A stretch of DNA of 64,000 nucleotides from Bryoerythrophyllum caledonicum (GCA_963971425.1 OZ020524.1:8063845-8127844); one strand, 5' to 3'. Shown: positions 23,813-36,047, counted from the first letter of the stretch. The notes: generated by a model not told the origin, from the letters alone. A program made the numbers and translations.

Positions 23813-26800
23813 GATGCCAATGGACGCACACTCAACATATCGGTAATTGCCAGGAATACCCTCCCGAGTATGCCTTACCCTATCATCATTGTAGAAAAAG
23901 CCATCCTCTCGATTGAAGGACATCTTTCGCTCTAACCAGAAGGCCCCCTGAAATGTAATGATGTCCTCGGATACGCTAGATCTTGGAACGGAAGGCAAAC
24001 CTGGTCCGGTATCACTCTGAGTACCTTCCAACGTCTCTTGTGTCTCCGATACAGGCTTTGATTGAGAAGGCATCGAAGACTGTGGAATCCTCCTCTGCAC
24101 CGAAAAAAACTCCAATGAATCCAATTCTTCTTCCTCCATCTCCAGCCTAGGACCATGAAATGTACGCCCCCCTCCTGCCCTTGCCGCCAAACCAACATCC
24201 ACTACACCGATATCTTGCATCCTCTCTGTAGGTGTTGCAGACGTCCTTCTTGAAGTATCTCCCACCGCCCGCTGCGTTGATGGAATCCTCTCTCTTGGAG
24301 GAGACTGGTTCACTCCATCTTCATCGGCGTCTGAATCACTACGAGATGAGAAATCTTCAGTGGTACCTGAACGTGGCAATCTCTCATGTAAACCACCTCC
24401 ATCCTCATTGTCGTCTTCATTCCTCACTCCACCAACCACCTCTTCGGTCTCAGGTACGACGTTGCATCCAGTACTTGGTCCACCAGTCCTGACCAACAGT
24501 TGTCCTTGGAAATTGTCGGACAACTCATTGTACAGAAATGAAACTCTGTCTGTACAATCGTCAATGATGAAAACCTCAGATCCCTGGAAATCTCCTTCAA
24601 GGATCGTGGGAATGGCCGTAGATATGTTATACGCCACTAAATCCCAACCACGGGGCAAGTATGAGCCCACTAGTCTTGCCAGCTCTGATGGAGATCTCTC
24701 AAGTGAATCAACTTCAGAGGGTTGGCGTGCCTCACTCCAGTGATCCAAGAAAACAAGAGGAAGTGGAACGTCTCCAGAAACATAGTTCGGGCCAGGAGAT
24801 GTACCCACAGGGTGCTGCATACAAATCACAACATCGCCAATCAGTTGTACTACTTGCTCCAGACGCCCATTCTCTGTAAAATCGAGAGCATAGGGATTAA
24901 CCGAGTTTGGATCAAATGCCCAACATCCACATCGCATGGTACATCCCTCTGGAAGCTTCACCTTTGTGAAAAAGTCATCGTTGGCATACACGGTCGCTGG
25001 TAACAAGAAGATGACGTTCCATCGTTCAATATTTGCCATCCATAATGACAGCTGTGCAAAAGTTGCGGATAACTGGGCGTCTCCCCAATGACCATCTCCA
25101 TGCCTCCCACCGCCACGTCGACAATCAATCACCCACAAACATGGTTTTCCCAGCTCTATGTAGTTGGTGCGGAATAACCCTCTTCTACACCGAATCGGAA
25201 GAAGATTCTTTGTGTCACTCTGGCCTGGCCTCTTGACTTCCATCTGCCATTCCCAATTAGCAGTAGCCTATCCTCCCACATCCACGGACAGTCCAATGTA
25301 TCCACGCCCCCCTGCTGCAATGTCACCATAATGAAACCTGATGGAAGGAGGGATGAGGTAGTCTATGTCTTCCAGCTTAGACACCTTCCCCTGCACATGA
25401 GCAGTCCAAGCTTTTTTCGTGGCAGCATTCAAAAGCTTCCAAAAGGTATCAAGTTGTGCGCTACTCCTTGAAAAATACTTCCCTACACGGATACGGAAGA
25501 ACTCCTCCATGGAATCAGGTGTACTTTCCTTGTTCTCCACCATCAACCAACGGATGGAATTGATCACAGCTTCTCGTCTCTGATATCAGTCACAAACACC
25601 GGCAATCGTATGAGGATGTGGATTCTTGTCTTTTACACCGTTGAAGTAGTATGCTTGACGAGGTCTTACTCCATCCTCCGTCACCGGCTTCGCTGCAGCA
25701 GACTTTGCCAACCGAAGATAATATGGAATCGGAACCCTACCTAACGGCCTCAACCAATTCTGGATCATCTCCTTTCTTGTTGGTCGTACGTCCACATTTG
25801 GATCCAGCTCTTTCTTCCTCGCCATGTCCTTCTACTTGTCCTCTTCCTCCTTGCTGTAAAAGAGAATGCCATCTTCGTAGTCCTTGCATACTTGAATGAT
25901 AGCTTCGAAGCAGTCATTGCTCGGATTCCATGCATGATTGGTCAGATCCTCCATGTTTTTGGCCAACCTCTTCACCGTGACAACTCCATCCCCCTTGGGC
26001 AACTTATGCACTGCACTTGCCGCACTCACCAAAGCAACAACCCTACGTGCATCGTCCGCACGTAGTGTGCTATCAGGCCTCCAGTATAGATCCCAAATCT
26101 GACGGATCTTCCTCAAATCCTCCTCCATGGTAGAATATGAATGTCTCTGGAACTCCGCCACGTTGATCCGCGCAGACTTCTCAATATAAAAGCGACGATC
26201 ATCATACACCACAAAAGAAGCCTCCCGCCGCTCAAACGTGTCCAGATACTCGTTTAAAGGCATAGTACCATCTCTCCACTGCTGTTGTGCAAACTTACAA
26301 GCTGCTACTATGTGTTGCCCATCCACCGGTTCCCAAATGATATGATCTGGAAGCAAAGAATACTGTGATCCCATAGCACCCTCTGCAGAAGCACTCCCGT
26401 ATGCAATGAACATGCGTTCAAACTCTCATGCGGTACCTACCAACGGAAATGGCAGCTCTTCCTTCTCAACGACACCATCATCGGTGGTAGTATGCACGAT
26501 GTATCTGATCGGTCGAAGTACCAATCTACTCTCCCGAGTCGCGGATTCTGGGTCTCGTAAGCGGTTGAATACTTCTATGACCCTCTTCTGTGATAAAACC
26601 CGGTGGTTGGTTTCCGGATTCTCCACAGAGACAATGCGGTCTACGTGTGCCTTGAACACAAAATTCCCCCACACTGATCCTTTCGCAATCTCCTCTATTG
26701 TAGGCACTGGTGCTTTTAAATTCATTGGAGTTGGAAGATCATGTGGTATCTCCGCATTGTCTTCAAAATCCTCTGGTATACTGTCTGGAAGGTTGTGAAA

Positions 26801-27673
26801 ATCTTCTTCCTCCGGCGCCATGGCTGACAAATCACCTAAATCTCCCGGTGTAGATGTAGGGGCCCTACGATGACCATTAGACGTCCTGAGCCCCGACCTA
26901 GGAATCCTGCCACCCGATCTTGTACTTCTCCCAATCAACCTCCTCCCACTTGGATCCAAACTCGATGGGCCTTCTCTTGAACCAGAAGCTACATCACTGT
27001 CAACACGCCGTGGCCTCTTCGTAGGACGTCTACTCGTTAATGGAGGATTCGGTAATGTCTATACCTCAGAAGTTGTGGTGAGATGTTGGCCTCCACTTCC
27101 TCTCCCCCCCTCCAGTGGTCGCCAATCCAGTTGCAACGGCTCAGCAAGAATTCGATAAATTTATGTTTCTTCTGGTTCTGCTGGTGGAGCTTGAGTTGTC
27201 GCACGTGATGGGTCTCTCTCCCGAAATGCTTCATATCTAATATGTTTCTCCATAATCTTCTTAGCCTTCAGCACCATCTCCGGTGATAACGCTAAACAGG
27301 TTAAGACATTGTTGTGTCTAGCAGTACGTACCGCAAGAGAGATGTTCAACCAAAACGTCTGCTAGGATTTGAGGAATTTCACCTGACCTGGATTTTGAAG
27401 AAGATTCAAAGGAACAGGTACCAAAAGCAACTTCTTCGAAAGAGAAGTCTTGACCTCCGATTGACCTAGACTTACTGCGCATGTAACGTATACCATATCA
27501 TTACGTCGAAGAGTGATTGCTTGGATTTTGCCAAAACTCTTTCCCAACGCTGATTTACGCTTCCCCAGCTCAAAGGGATAATCCGTCACCCATAACAAGG
27601 CGCTCGACTCATCCACTTCCGCGATCCATCAACCGTGGCTCTCCCAGATTCTATCAATATTTGGTGGTGCCAT
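23777..27673 (-). pseudogene. Large single-frame gene broken only by in-frame stops; possible ParB-like domain
   Basis: From ATG at 27673-27671 to TGA at 23779-23777 the minus strand keeps one reading frame for 1299 codons, with no frameshift. Eight internal stops interrupt it: TGA 27631, TAG 27364, TAA 27163, TAG 27061, TGA 26428, TAG 25834, TGA 25588, TAG 25270 (first bases). All could come from Gln, Arg or Trp codons by C-to-T change. The last segment alone is 488 codons long. Near the middle, NHRVLSQKRVIEVFNRL...RLVLRPI...IIWEPVDGQHIVAACKFA follows the ParB/DGQHR nuclease-like pattern (N-R..., then PI, then VDGQHR..A). The 3' half contains PCLWVIDCRRG and SPSELARLVGSYLPRGWDLV, then a FIIDD, a faint resemblance to a permuted methyltransferase core. 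The C-terminal 200 codons are acidic and Ser/Arg-rich. I do not recognise the family for certain. Being repeat-like and decayed, it is probably mobile DNA or a dead multicopy gene. Confidence 0.7.
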
Positions 27674-27859
27674 AACGCAACACTCAAAAAACCTGTATAT
27701 CATTACAAAACGATAGTCACTATTAGTATGGAATAAGAATTTTTGAACCACCACTCATTGCACAATATTTTTGAACATGCAACACCCCTTGTCTACCTCT
27801 AAAAACTTTTGCACTACACAAGATCTAAATCCAATACCATCGTGTTAAGCATGCTGTTA

Positions 27860-28420
27860 GTTCTTATAGGAAAAATAGCATATTAATCCAAATCAATTAT
27901 TTTCACACATTGTCATACATTTTCGAGGAGAGTACCAAAAAACTTCTACCGTTCCACATAAAACTTTGAGAGCTTCGTATGATCCACTTTTAATTTTTCC
28001 TACCACATTATTTGATGTAAACCTTTGTATTGACCATTTGGATTCTCATTTCAAACGATATGAAGTTCACAAAAAAACATAACGTGAATTGTGAATTTTT
28101 GAACCCCCACTCATTGCACAATTTTTTTGAATATGCTACACCCCTTTTCTAACTCTAAAAACCAATATATAGAAAATTAACATCATGCTTAACATTATGG
28201 TAATTAATTGAGACCTTTTATAGTGCAAAAATGTGACACCAATTGAAATAAAAGACTGCTGATCCAAAAAACGCAGGGAAGAAAATGAGCATTTTCACTA
28301 CTTCAAATATTATAATCTTTCAATCCGTGCGGTGAAACTTTATGAAATTTTGTGATCATATTACTTAATATGTCATCATTGAGATCCTAAGGTTAAAACT
28401 AAAAAAAAACATTAATTCTA
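27860..28420. repeat. Degenerate remnant of TTAA element family B
   Basis: Shares family-B interior blocks (CACACATTGTCA, GAATATGCTACACC, AACGCAGGGAAGAAAATGA, CTTTCAATCCGTGCGG) with the elements at 30452-31397 and 31696-32634, but no intact ends or TTAA sites were found. Confidence 0.6.
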
Positions 28421-28662
28421 GAGGCTTTCTAATTTCACAAAAACAAGCAATTTTAACGATATTTGGGTTAGATATTCTCTACATTATTTATGGACCAAGG
28501 TACTTCGGGTATCAATATCTAGAGTATGACGACGTGGGTATGAGCTCCTTGGTACCACAAGCGGTTATCAACCGGTGTATCAAATTAGGGTTTGGATTAG
28601 GGTTTCGATTTCCGGGTATCAATAAGGATATCAATCCTTTGCTCAAGTAGGTAGTCCTAGGA

Positions 28663-28684
28663 GGGGTGTGCGCGCGCACACCCC
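28663..28684. repeat. Perfect 22-base alternating purine-pyrimidine palindrome
   Basis: A perfect palindrome centred on (GC)n: GGGGTGTGCGCGC and its reverse complement. A related, imperfect sequence (GGGGTGTGCACGCGCAC) occurs at 29407-29424 on the far side of the gap. Confidence 0.7.
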
Positions 28685-28960
28685 TGGTAGAAGTTGTGAT
28701 GAGGCTGTGAGTGAGAGGGTAGGGTTAGGAGGAGAGAGACAATGTGCAGGAGGTGTGAGGAGATGTGTGGGAGGTGTGACGAGATGTGTGGGAGATGTGT
28801 GGGAGAGATCGGTTTATGTGGGCGTGGAAGGTGTGAGGGAGAGGAGGAAGTTGTGGGAGGTGTGAGGGAAGTTTGTGGGCGGCAAGGGTTTAGGAGGAGA
28901 AGGAGAGAGTGGGTGAGGAAAATTGTGTGTGGGTGAGTGGGGGAAAGAGAGAGGAAAAAA
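28685..28960. repeat. GT/GA-rich minisatellite
   Basis: Diverged repeats built on GGGAGGTGTGAGGAGATGTG and GAGATGTGTGGGAG, ending just before the assembly gap. Open frames here are products of the repeat. Confidence 0.65.
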
Positions 28961-28989
28961 AAAACATTGCACGCCTGCACCGCGGCAGC

Positions 28990-29189
28990 NNNNNNNNNNN
29001 NNNNNNNNNNNNNNNNNNNNNNNNNNNNNNNNNNNNNNNNNNNNNNNNNNNNNNNNNNNNNNNNNNNNNNNNNNNNNNNNNNNNNNNNNNNNNNNNNNNN
29101 NNNNNNNNNNNNNNNNNNNNNNNNNNNNNNNNNNNNNNNNNNNNNNNNNNNNNNNNNNNNNNNNNNNNNNNNNNNNNNNNNNNNNNNNN
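28990..29189. other. Assembly gap, 200 N
   Basis: A run of exactly 200 undetermined bases. The flanks are repeat-rich, so the true length may differ. Confidence 0.99.
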
Positions 29190-29484
29190 GGGCCAGCGCT
29201 CACGCACGGCAGCGCCTTTGAGCATAGGGTTTAGGGTGTGTGAGGGTAGGATAGGAGGCCGCGGCAATGAAATGGGAAGGAGGCGTCGCACCTGCGAAGC
29301 CGCGCAACGAGGAGGTTGACTGCCACACTTGATCGCGGAGGAAGCTATTGTTTTGATTTTTGCCTCGATGTGTTTGGATTAGCTTGGTGGAGGAGCACCA
29401 GCAGTAGGGGGTGTGCACGCGCACAGCTCTAGCTCAAGGTTACTTTGGGAGGCGTCACGCGATTTCCACGTCACGCGAATATGT

Positions 29485-29625
29485 TGACTAGGGTTTGGAT
29501 TCGTGGTTGTGGCGGCTAGGTTTTGGCGGCGATGGCTAGGGTTTGGTGGTGGTGGCTAGGATTTGGTGACGGCGGCTAGGGTTTTGGAACTAGGGTTTAG
29601 GTTCTTCTGTGTAGAGGCTAGGGTT
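29485..29625. repeat. GGCTAGGGTTTGG-based minisatellite
   Basis: At least five diverged units of GGCTAGGGTTTGGTGG type occur in about 140 bases. The TAGGGTTT words resemble plant telomere repeats, but the units are longer and interspersed. Confidence 0.6.
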
Positions 29626-30451
29626 TCAAATAGTGCGCTGATGTGCCATATTGAGGATTTTGTGCAATACTACGAATTGCTCTTTTTACTCACTTTATGA
29701 GGTTTTGGTGTCATTTTTTCACTATAACAATGCTTGCACTCTCTAGTTGTTGACTGCTATCATGTTTTCTTGTTGAAATTGCAAGTTTGTACATACTCCA
29801 GTTGGTGTTCTCATTTGTGAATTCAAACATTGGTACTCACCTAACACTAACGTAATTCTGTCTGAACTTCAATCATCATGAACATAACCCTTGAGTTCCT
29901 CACATTCAGAATTGAAACAAAGTTAGAAGCTTACCAAGTTCGCAAAAATCTCCTCGATGTGCAAATTTCCTCCAATCTACACAGTATACAAATTTGACAA
30001 AAATTAGTGAATGAAGTAAAAATGCACATAGCCTTGAGGTTTTGATTGCAAGAGTGCCCACCTTAGAAACTGCAAAGAGAAATGACCTCTAGGTTTGCAT
30101 AGAAACCTTTTATCCATGTTGGAACCTTGTGCCTCAAGTTTACTAGTAAAAATTTGACCTTAAGAACTTTGGACCTTTTGCTTTGTTTCTCCATATGTTA
30201 ATTTTTTCAATATATTATATTAAAATTTCGGGCTATATGTAATACGAAGATACATATAGGATTTTTTATCACATAGTTTACCATATAAACTTTATGCATG
30301 TGTTGCAGGTAAAGGGGGAAGGGTTGAGAAACATGTCGAACAACAACGACGGAATGGTGATATAATGTTGAACGCCATCAAGCATCAGTGCGTGTACCGC
30401 TAACACCTGCAACGTATCTTGAGGTAAACATTTATTTTTATACAAGTTTAA

Positions 30452-31397
30452 CCCCTAAGGTACCAAGTGTCCAAAACGGGCTTTTTGAAAGTTCGGACAG
30501 GTTCCTATGGTGTCAATTTCCAACATTCTTCTTTGAAATTTTTATAATAAAAAGACATTACCAAGACCTTAGTGGGAAAATAATTTGTACCTAAATTGGA
30601 CATTTGATGAAAAAGTTATAGGGTTTTGAATTTTAATGGAGAGGGCGGACACCTCGGGCACCTCCAAAAACTTTTGATAGGACACTCTATTGAAAGTGAG
30701 ATTTTCATTACTTGCAAGTAATATTATTTCCCTTCATATTGTACAAACAAAAAATTCTTGTCTTTAGTGAAAAATAGCATACCAACCCAAGTCAAACATT
30801 TTCACACATTGTCACTCATAGTCGGGCAAGGTACCAAAAAAACTTCTTGTTTTCCAAATAAAACCTAGATATTTTCATATTTTTCACTTTTTATTTTTTC
30901 CACATCAATATGTAATGTAAACCTTCATATTAACCATTCGGATTGTCAATCAAAAACATATTAAGTTAAAAAGAAATTAAACTATGAATTAACAAATTTC
31001 GAGCCTCCACTCCTTTCACACTTGTTTTGAATATGCTACACCCGGTTTCTACCTCTAAAAAATAAAATGTAAGGAGCTCACATCATGCTTAACAAGATGG
31101 TAATAGATTTAGACCTTTTGTAGTGAAATTTTTTGACACTAACTGAAGTCAACGTCTATTGATCCACTAAACGCAGGGAAGAAAATGAACCATTTAGTAG
31201 ACTTCAAACACTATAATTTTTTAATCCGTGGGGACAAAGTTTTTGAAATTTTGTACATGTATTACTTAATAAGCCTTTATTGAGATCCTACGGTCAGAAC
31301 TAAAAATCAAAGTTCTTGTTTCCTTCTTTATTCGTTGCACTAGAATCCATTTAGTTTGAAGTGTTTTTGGTGTAAAACTGTCACGATACCTTAGGGG
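30452..31397. mobile_element. TTAA-flanked non-autonomous element, family B copy 1
   Basis: 946 bases, perfect TTAA target duplication (30448-30451 and 31398-31401). Ends are inverted: CCCCTAAGGTACCAAG on the left and CCCCTAAGGTATCGTG read from the right. There is no transposase. It lies 294 bases from copy 2, same orientation. Confidence 0.8.
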
Positions 31398-31695
31398 TTA
31401 AGATTGATTCTTGATTGATCTTTTGTACTATGTTGTTTGTAGAATAACCTTTATGTGGACTTACAAATCCATTATTTAATTAGCGATTGTAACAAGTTCC
31501 AATGGTGTCAATAATAGCAAGTAGACAACATGGTTCATTTTCTTCCCTAGGTTCAGTGAATTCCCTTCGTTTCAATTCACTTGGATTCAAAAGATTGCAT
31601 CACACATGATCTAGGTTCATTATCATCATGTGAAGATTGATTAGTTCCATTATTCACCAATGTTTAGGAATGCAAAAGAGATGTAGCATATTTAA

Positions 31696-32634
31696 CCCCT
31701 AATGGATCAAGTGTCAAAAAATGGCTTGTTGAATGTTTGGTCAGGTTTCTATGGTGTCAATGTCCAACATTCTTCTTTGTAAATTTTACTATAGAAAGGC
31801 ATTACCAAAACCTTAGTGCGAAAATAATTTTTACGTAAATTGGACATTTGATCAAAAAGTTATAGGGTTATAAATTTAAAATGGAGAGAGCAAACAAGTT
31901 GGGCACCTCCAAAAACTTTTGCTAGGACAATCTGTTGATTGTGAGATTTTTTGTACTCAAAAGTAAAATTATTTCCCTTGATGTTGTCAAAATAAGTTCT
32001 TGTCTTTATTGAAAAATAGCATACCAACCCAAATCAAACATTTTCACACATTGTCAGTCAGTGATGGACAAGGTACCAAAAAAACTTCTTGATTTCCAAA
32101 TAAAACCTAGATATCTTTTTATTTTTCACTTTTTTTTCCACTACAATATGTGGTGTAAACCTTCTTATTGACCATTTCAATTACCAATCTAAAACATATT
32201 AAGTTCACAAAAAATTACAGTGTGAATCAACAAATTTTGAACTTCGACTCTTTGCACAGTTGTTTTGAATATGCTACACCTTTTTTCTCCCTCTAAAAAT
32301 TGGTGTACAAGGAACTAACATCATGCTGAACAAGATGGTTAAGGATTTAGACCTTCTGTAAAAAAAAAATTGACATGAAGTGAAGTCAAAGTCTGCTGAT
32401 CCACTACACGCAGGGAAGTAAATGAACCATAAGATTCACTTCAAACACTATAATCTTTCAATCCGTGCGGCCAAAGTTTATGAATGTTTTTATAGTTATT
32501 AATTAATAAGTCGTAATTGAGAAACTACGGTCAAAACTAGAAATAAAAGTTTTTGTTTCATTTTTTGTTCGTTGCATTGGAATCCAACAATTTAGAAGTG
32601 TTTTTGGTGTAACACTATCATTGTACCTTCAGGG
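31696..32634. mobile_element. TTAA-flanked non-autonomous element, family B copy 2
   Basis: 939 bases with TTAA on both sides (31692-31695 and 32635-32638). The left end is CCCCTAATGGATCAAG; the right end, inverted, is CCCTGAAGGTACAATG. The interior is collinear with copy 1 and diverged by many point changes. It ends about 180 bases before the large DUF7869-like ORF. Confidence 0.8.
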
Positions 32635-32817
32635 TTAAAGACTCCGTGCAAGGAGTTCATGTTCTAAAAATTCTTAATTTTCTCATTTCAAAGAAATTTT
32701 ATCAAAAGGTACAATATCATCATCATATTTTGAACAGTAAATATGTGTTTAGAAACATACCTTTTATCAGATGAATGGTGCTTTGAAGGTTAACAATTAG
32801 TACATGTATTTTGACTA

Positions 32818-35800
32818 ATGTGCAGCCATAATGTTCCTATTTTTTCAATAGTGATAATGGAGAGCCGCACGATTCAGACTCCATTGATACGGCCACACAT
32901 CGAAAGGGACAATATGCCTTCTAATAGCTCTGTGGGGGCCCGATTAGTACGAGCGGCACGTGCAAGGCAAATTCAACAGAGATCTGTTGGGATCATGACT
33001 TCTGAATTGAAAAGGGCAGTAGAATTGCTTTCAGAAAGAGGAGATGTGGTGGGCTTAGCAACCAGGGAGCATGCATTCAAAAGTGGCATGGAATTGAATG
33101 GATCGAAGTTATTCCCATTCGAGGTGGCGGTGCGTATCACTAGGGTAGATGATGCATTGCATTGGACCGGAGAGATTGTAGGAGAACGCCTTGGCATGTG
33201 TGTCGGCTTAATCATTCCTTGGCATCGATCTTTGCTACGTGTAGTGGCTGTAGAACCTGTTATCACAGGTGTCCATGGTGACATTGGATCAGAGATAGCG
33301 CCTGCAGAAGTGATGGCCCCAGAATTTGATTTTCCTGAGTTCATCAACACACCAAGATCCACCCAGAGGTCTCGACGCAGTAGTCATGCTTCAAACGCCA
33401 TAGATAAAAATTCACCCTTTTCCCAATCTACTTCCTCAAATATCCAAGATTTGCCCCATGTAGATAGATTTGCTTGTGTTAGACCAGCACGTCGTCCATA
33501 TTCTATGCAAAATAGGAGAAAGAGAGATTCAAGGGAGCCATCATTGACAGAAGCTGCACCATCTAAGGTATCGCTTAGAAGCGTGCAAATTGCAATGGCA
33601 CAAGGAGGATTCAAACGCAATTGTTTGAGGGACGTTCCAGCAAGGTATCTATTGGACATGCGATATAATGCATGGGGTAGTGAGTTTTCAGTTCGAAGTA
33701 CGTGGATGAGAGAGATGGTGGTTTCTTTTTACACAAGGACGGAAGGAACTCGTCGAGACAAGTTTGTAACAAAGTTAGATGGGAAAGAAGTTTGCAATGC
33801 TTGCTACGCTCTTGGGGTTGGATATTCACATAGGCGCTTTAAGCAATTGAAGAAGGATTGTCTAATATATGGAAGAGTGACATCGATTCACGGCAATACC
33901 CTTTCAGATCCGATAAGAGAGAGTACTAGAATGTTTGCAGCAGAGGCTTGCTTTAAATCGTTTGTCGATGAAGCTGGTTGTCCTCTACCTCATCGTTGTA
34001 TTCGCCGTATAAGTGACAACGAAGTGGTGCCTCTCATTCTCCTTCCTGTGAATATAGCCAAATTTAATGTATTCAATTACGTGAACGAAGAGGTCAAGAG
34101 AATTTGTAATGGAGAAACCATTTCTATGAGTTCGTTCTGGAGGATGTGGCGCATCAAGTATCCCCACGTTCAGGTACCTCCATTCTCGAGATTCTCAAAG
34201 TGTTATCATTGTTGGGAGTATAAATGTGCCAAGGAGGGAACCACCAATGCGGATGCAAGGATAAAGATAAAGGAGTTGTTTATGTTGCATCTGCGCAACC
34301 AGATGGAAGAACGTAGGCATTATTGGATATTCAAGAGGTCGTGTTATATTAGCCCTGAGTTGTACATGTGCATCATAGTGGATGGCATGGACCAAAACAC
34401 GACCATGGTACCGAGGATGCGTCAGACTGTGAAGAACATTGAACACCGGTTTGTGAAGATCCATCTGTGTGGTGCTCTTGTACATGGGATTGGTTTATAT
34501 TGCGACGTGTGGTTTGGAGCTCACCACAAACACGATAGTAATCAAGTCGTGAATACATTGTTCTACGTGATTGGAAATGTGCTGCGGAGGAGGGGCTTTT
34601 TGCCACCATCACTGCGAATTCAGGCCGATAACTACTCGCGTGAGAACAAAAACATTTACATGTTTGCTCTATGTGCTACATTGGTAGGATTGGGGTTTTT
34701 TCAGGAGGTAGAACTATCTTTTCGTATAGTGGGCCATACACACGAAGATATTGATCAACGTTTCAATTGTATATCAAATACGTTGAAGAGATCGGACGTG
34801 GACTCGTTGAAGGAAATGATTAGTCTTATAAAACGAGGAACATCTCCTACGGAGGCATTTGTTAGCGTCCGGCTGCTAGAGAATGTATGGGATTGGAAAG
34901 TGTTCATAACTCCTCACTTACTAACAGGTCAGGATTCATTGGTGGGCATAACATTTCCGCACCACATGCGATTCTATATGGACAATCGAGAAGGGACTCG
35001 TGAGGTTCGAGTACAACACAAGCATTATTGTAAGGATTCATGGGGACCGGAGGCAGGGACGAAAACTTTGAGGTCATTGCCAAATAGGGATGAACGACCA
35101 TCGTTTGCGGAAGTATTTGCAGCGGACGAACGGGAGTTGAAGGCGTTGGATGACTTCATTGCATATAAACAAAGGTGCATTCAAAGGTTGCAGCATGAGG
35201 ACAAGAATCGTGAGGCAAAAGTAGAGGCTGAAAGATTTGAAAGTCTATTAGCTCAATTTCCACACAACGATCGTAGCAATGAGCATCGTACCTCACCGTT
35301 TTGGCCTTCAAAGTTCTCCAACACCGGACCTACAGGGAGCGCATCTTTGGATGTAATGGATGGTGGAAGTGAAGAAAATCGTGAGGTAAGTGTTGTAGAG
35401 CAGGTAGTGGCCATGCTTCCAAATGCCGAGTCTCGAGGATACTTTGGTCCTCGTAGAGGAAGACCTTCTAATCAAGTAGTGCGTAGGGCACAACAAACAG
35501 AGCGCAACTATGTTGAGGAACGCGCCGAAGAAGGAACAATGTATGAAGGTAATTACGACCCACTTCCACCATTTAATCCACAATCTGATATCCGTTGTGG
35601 ACAGTTTGTAGCCTTGAGTGTTGATCGAGCAGAGATAGAAGGCGGTGTACCATTCTATGTCGGGAAAGTGATTGAGGAAGGAAAAAACCGATGGAGACTT
35701 AAGATTAAGGTTTGTTGGTATTGGCCCATCATCCAAAGGGGGTTGCTGATGGACATGGGTCTTCTGCACAACGGTATGCAAATTGCATGGATTCATTCTG

Positions 35801-36047
35801 GGAGCCATCTGGGGAGAGCCATTGTTGGGTAGAGAAAGATGCATGCATTTTTTCATGGGTAGACACACCGGAAAGAACGATGTCCGGGGCCAGCCGGTGC
35901 AGAAAGCGCAATGTATTTGGAGTGCAGGTTGAAAGCAGGATTGGCATTCTTCAATCGGCAAAGGCTCACATCTTACAATATATTGCAATGCAAATCGAAG
36001 CTATCGATGACGATCGTTTGCAAGCAGCCCTAAATTCTGTGGAGTAG
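32818..36047 (+). CDS. DUF7869-like protein, probable transposon-derived, one frameshift near the end
   Basis: An open frame of 1004 codons runs from ATG 32818 to TAG 35830-35832. A more likely start is ATG 32857, since AATGTGCAG just upstream looks like a splice acceptor. The core carries CIIVDGMDQN, a long spacer, LRIQADNYSRENKN, and then VGHTHEDIDQRFN. This is the signature of DUF7869 proteins, which recur as multicopy genes in seed-free plants, oomycetes and some animals. The D...D...(H)ED spacing suggests an RNase H-like, DDE-type fold; that is inference. Upstream are CYHCWEYKC (a zinc-ligand-like cluster) and a basic region. The C-terminus has a small beta-rich GQFVALS...FYVGKVIEEG...WRLKIKVCWYW block. 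A one-base shift at about 35725-35735 moves the rest of this block (HHPKGVADGHGSSAQRYANC, onward) to another frame that stops at 36045-36047. If continuous, it would be about 1076 residues. Confidence 0.75.

Noticed and set aside
23777-27673. Stop-codon reassignment in this organism as the reason for the broken frame
   Set aside because: All three stop codons interrupt this frame, while the SAC and RINGv genes read with normal stops and no internal ones. Decay is simpler.
28814-29319. Open frames across the gap
   Set aside because: They run through 200 N and a GT-rich minisatellite, so they carry no evidence of coding.
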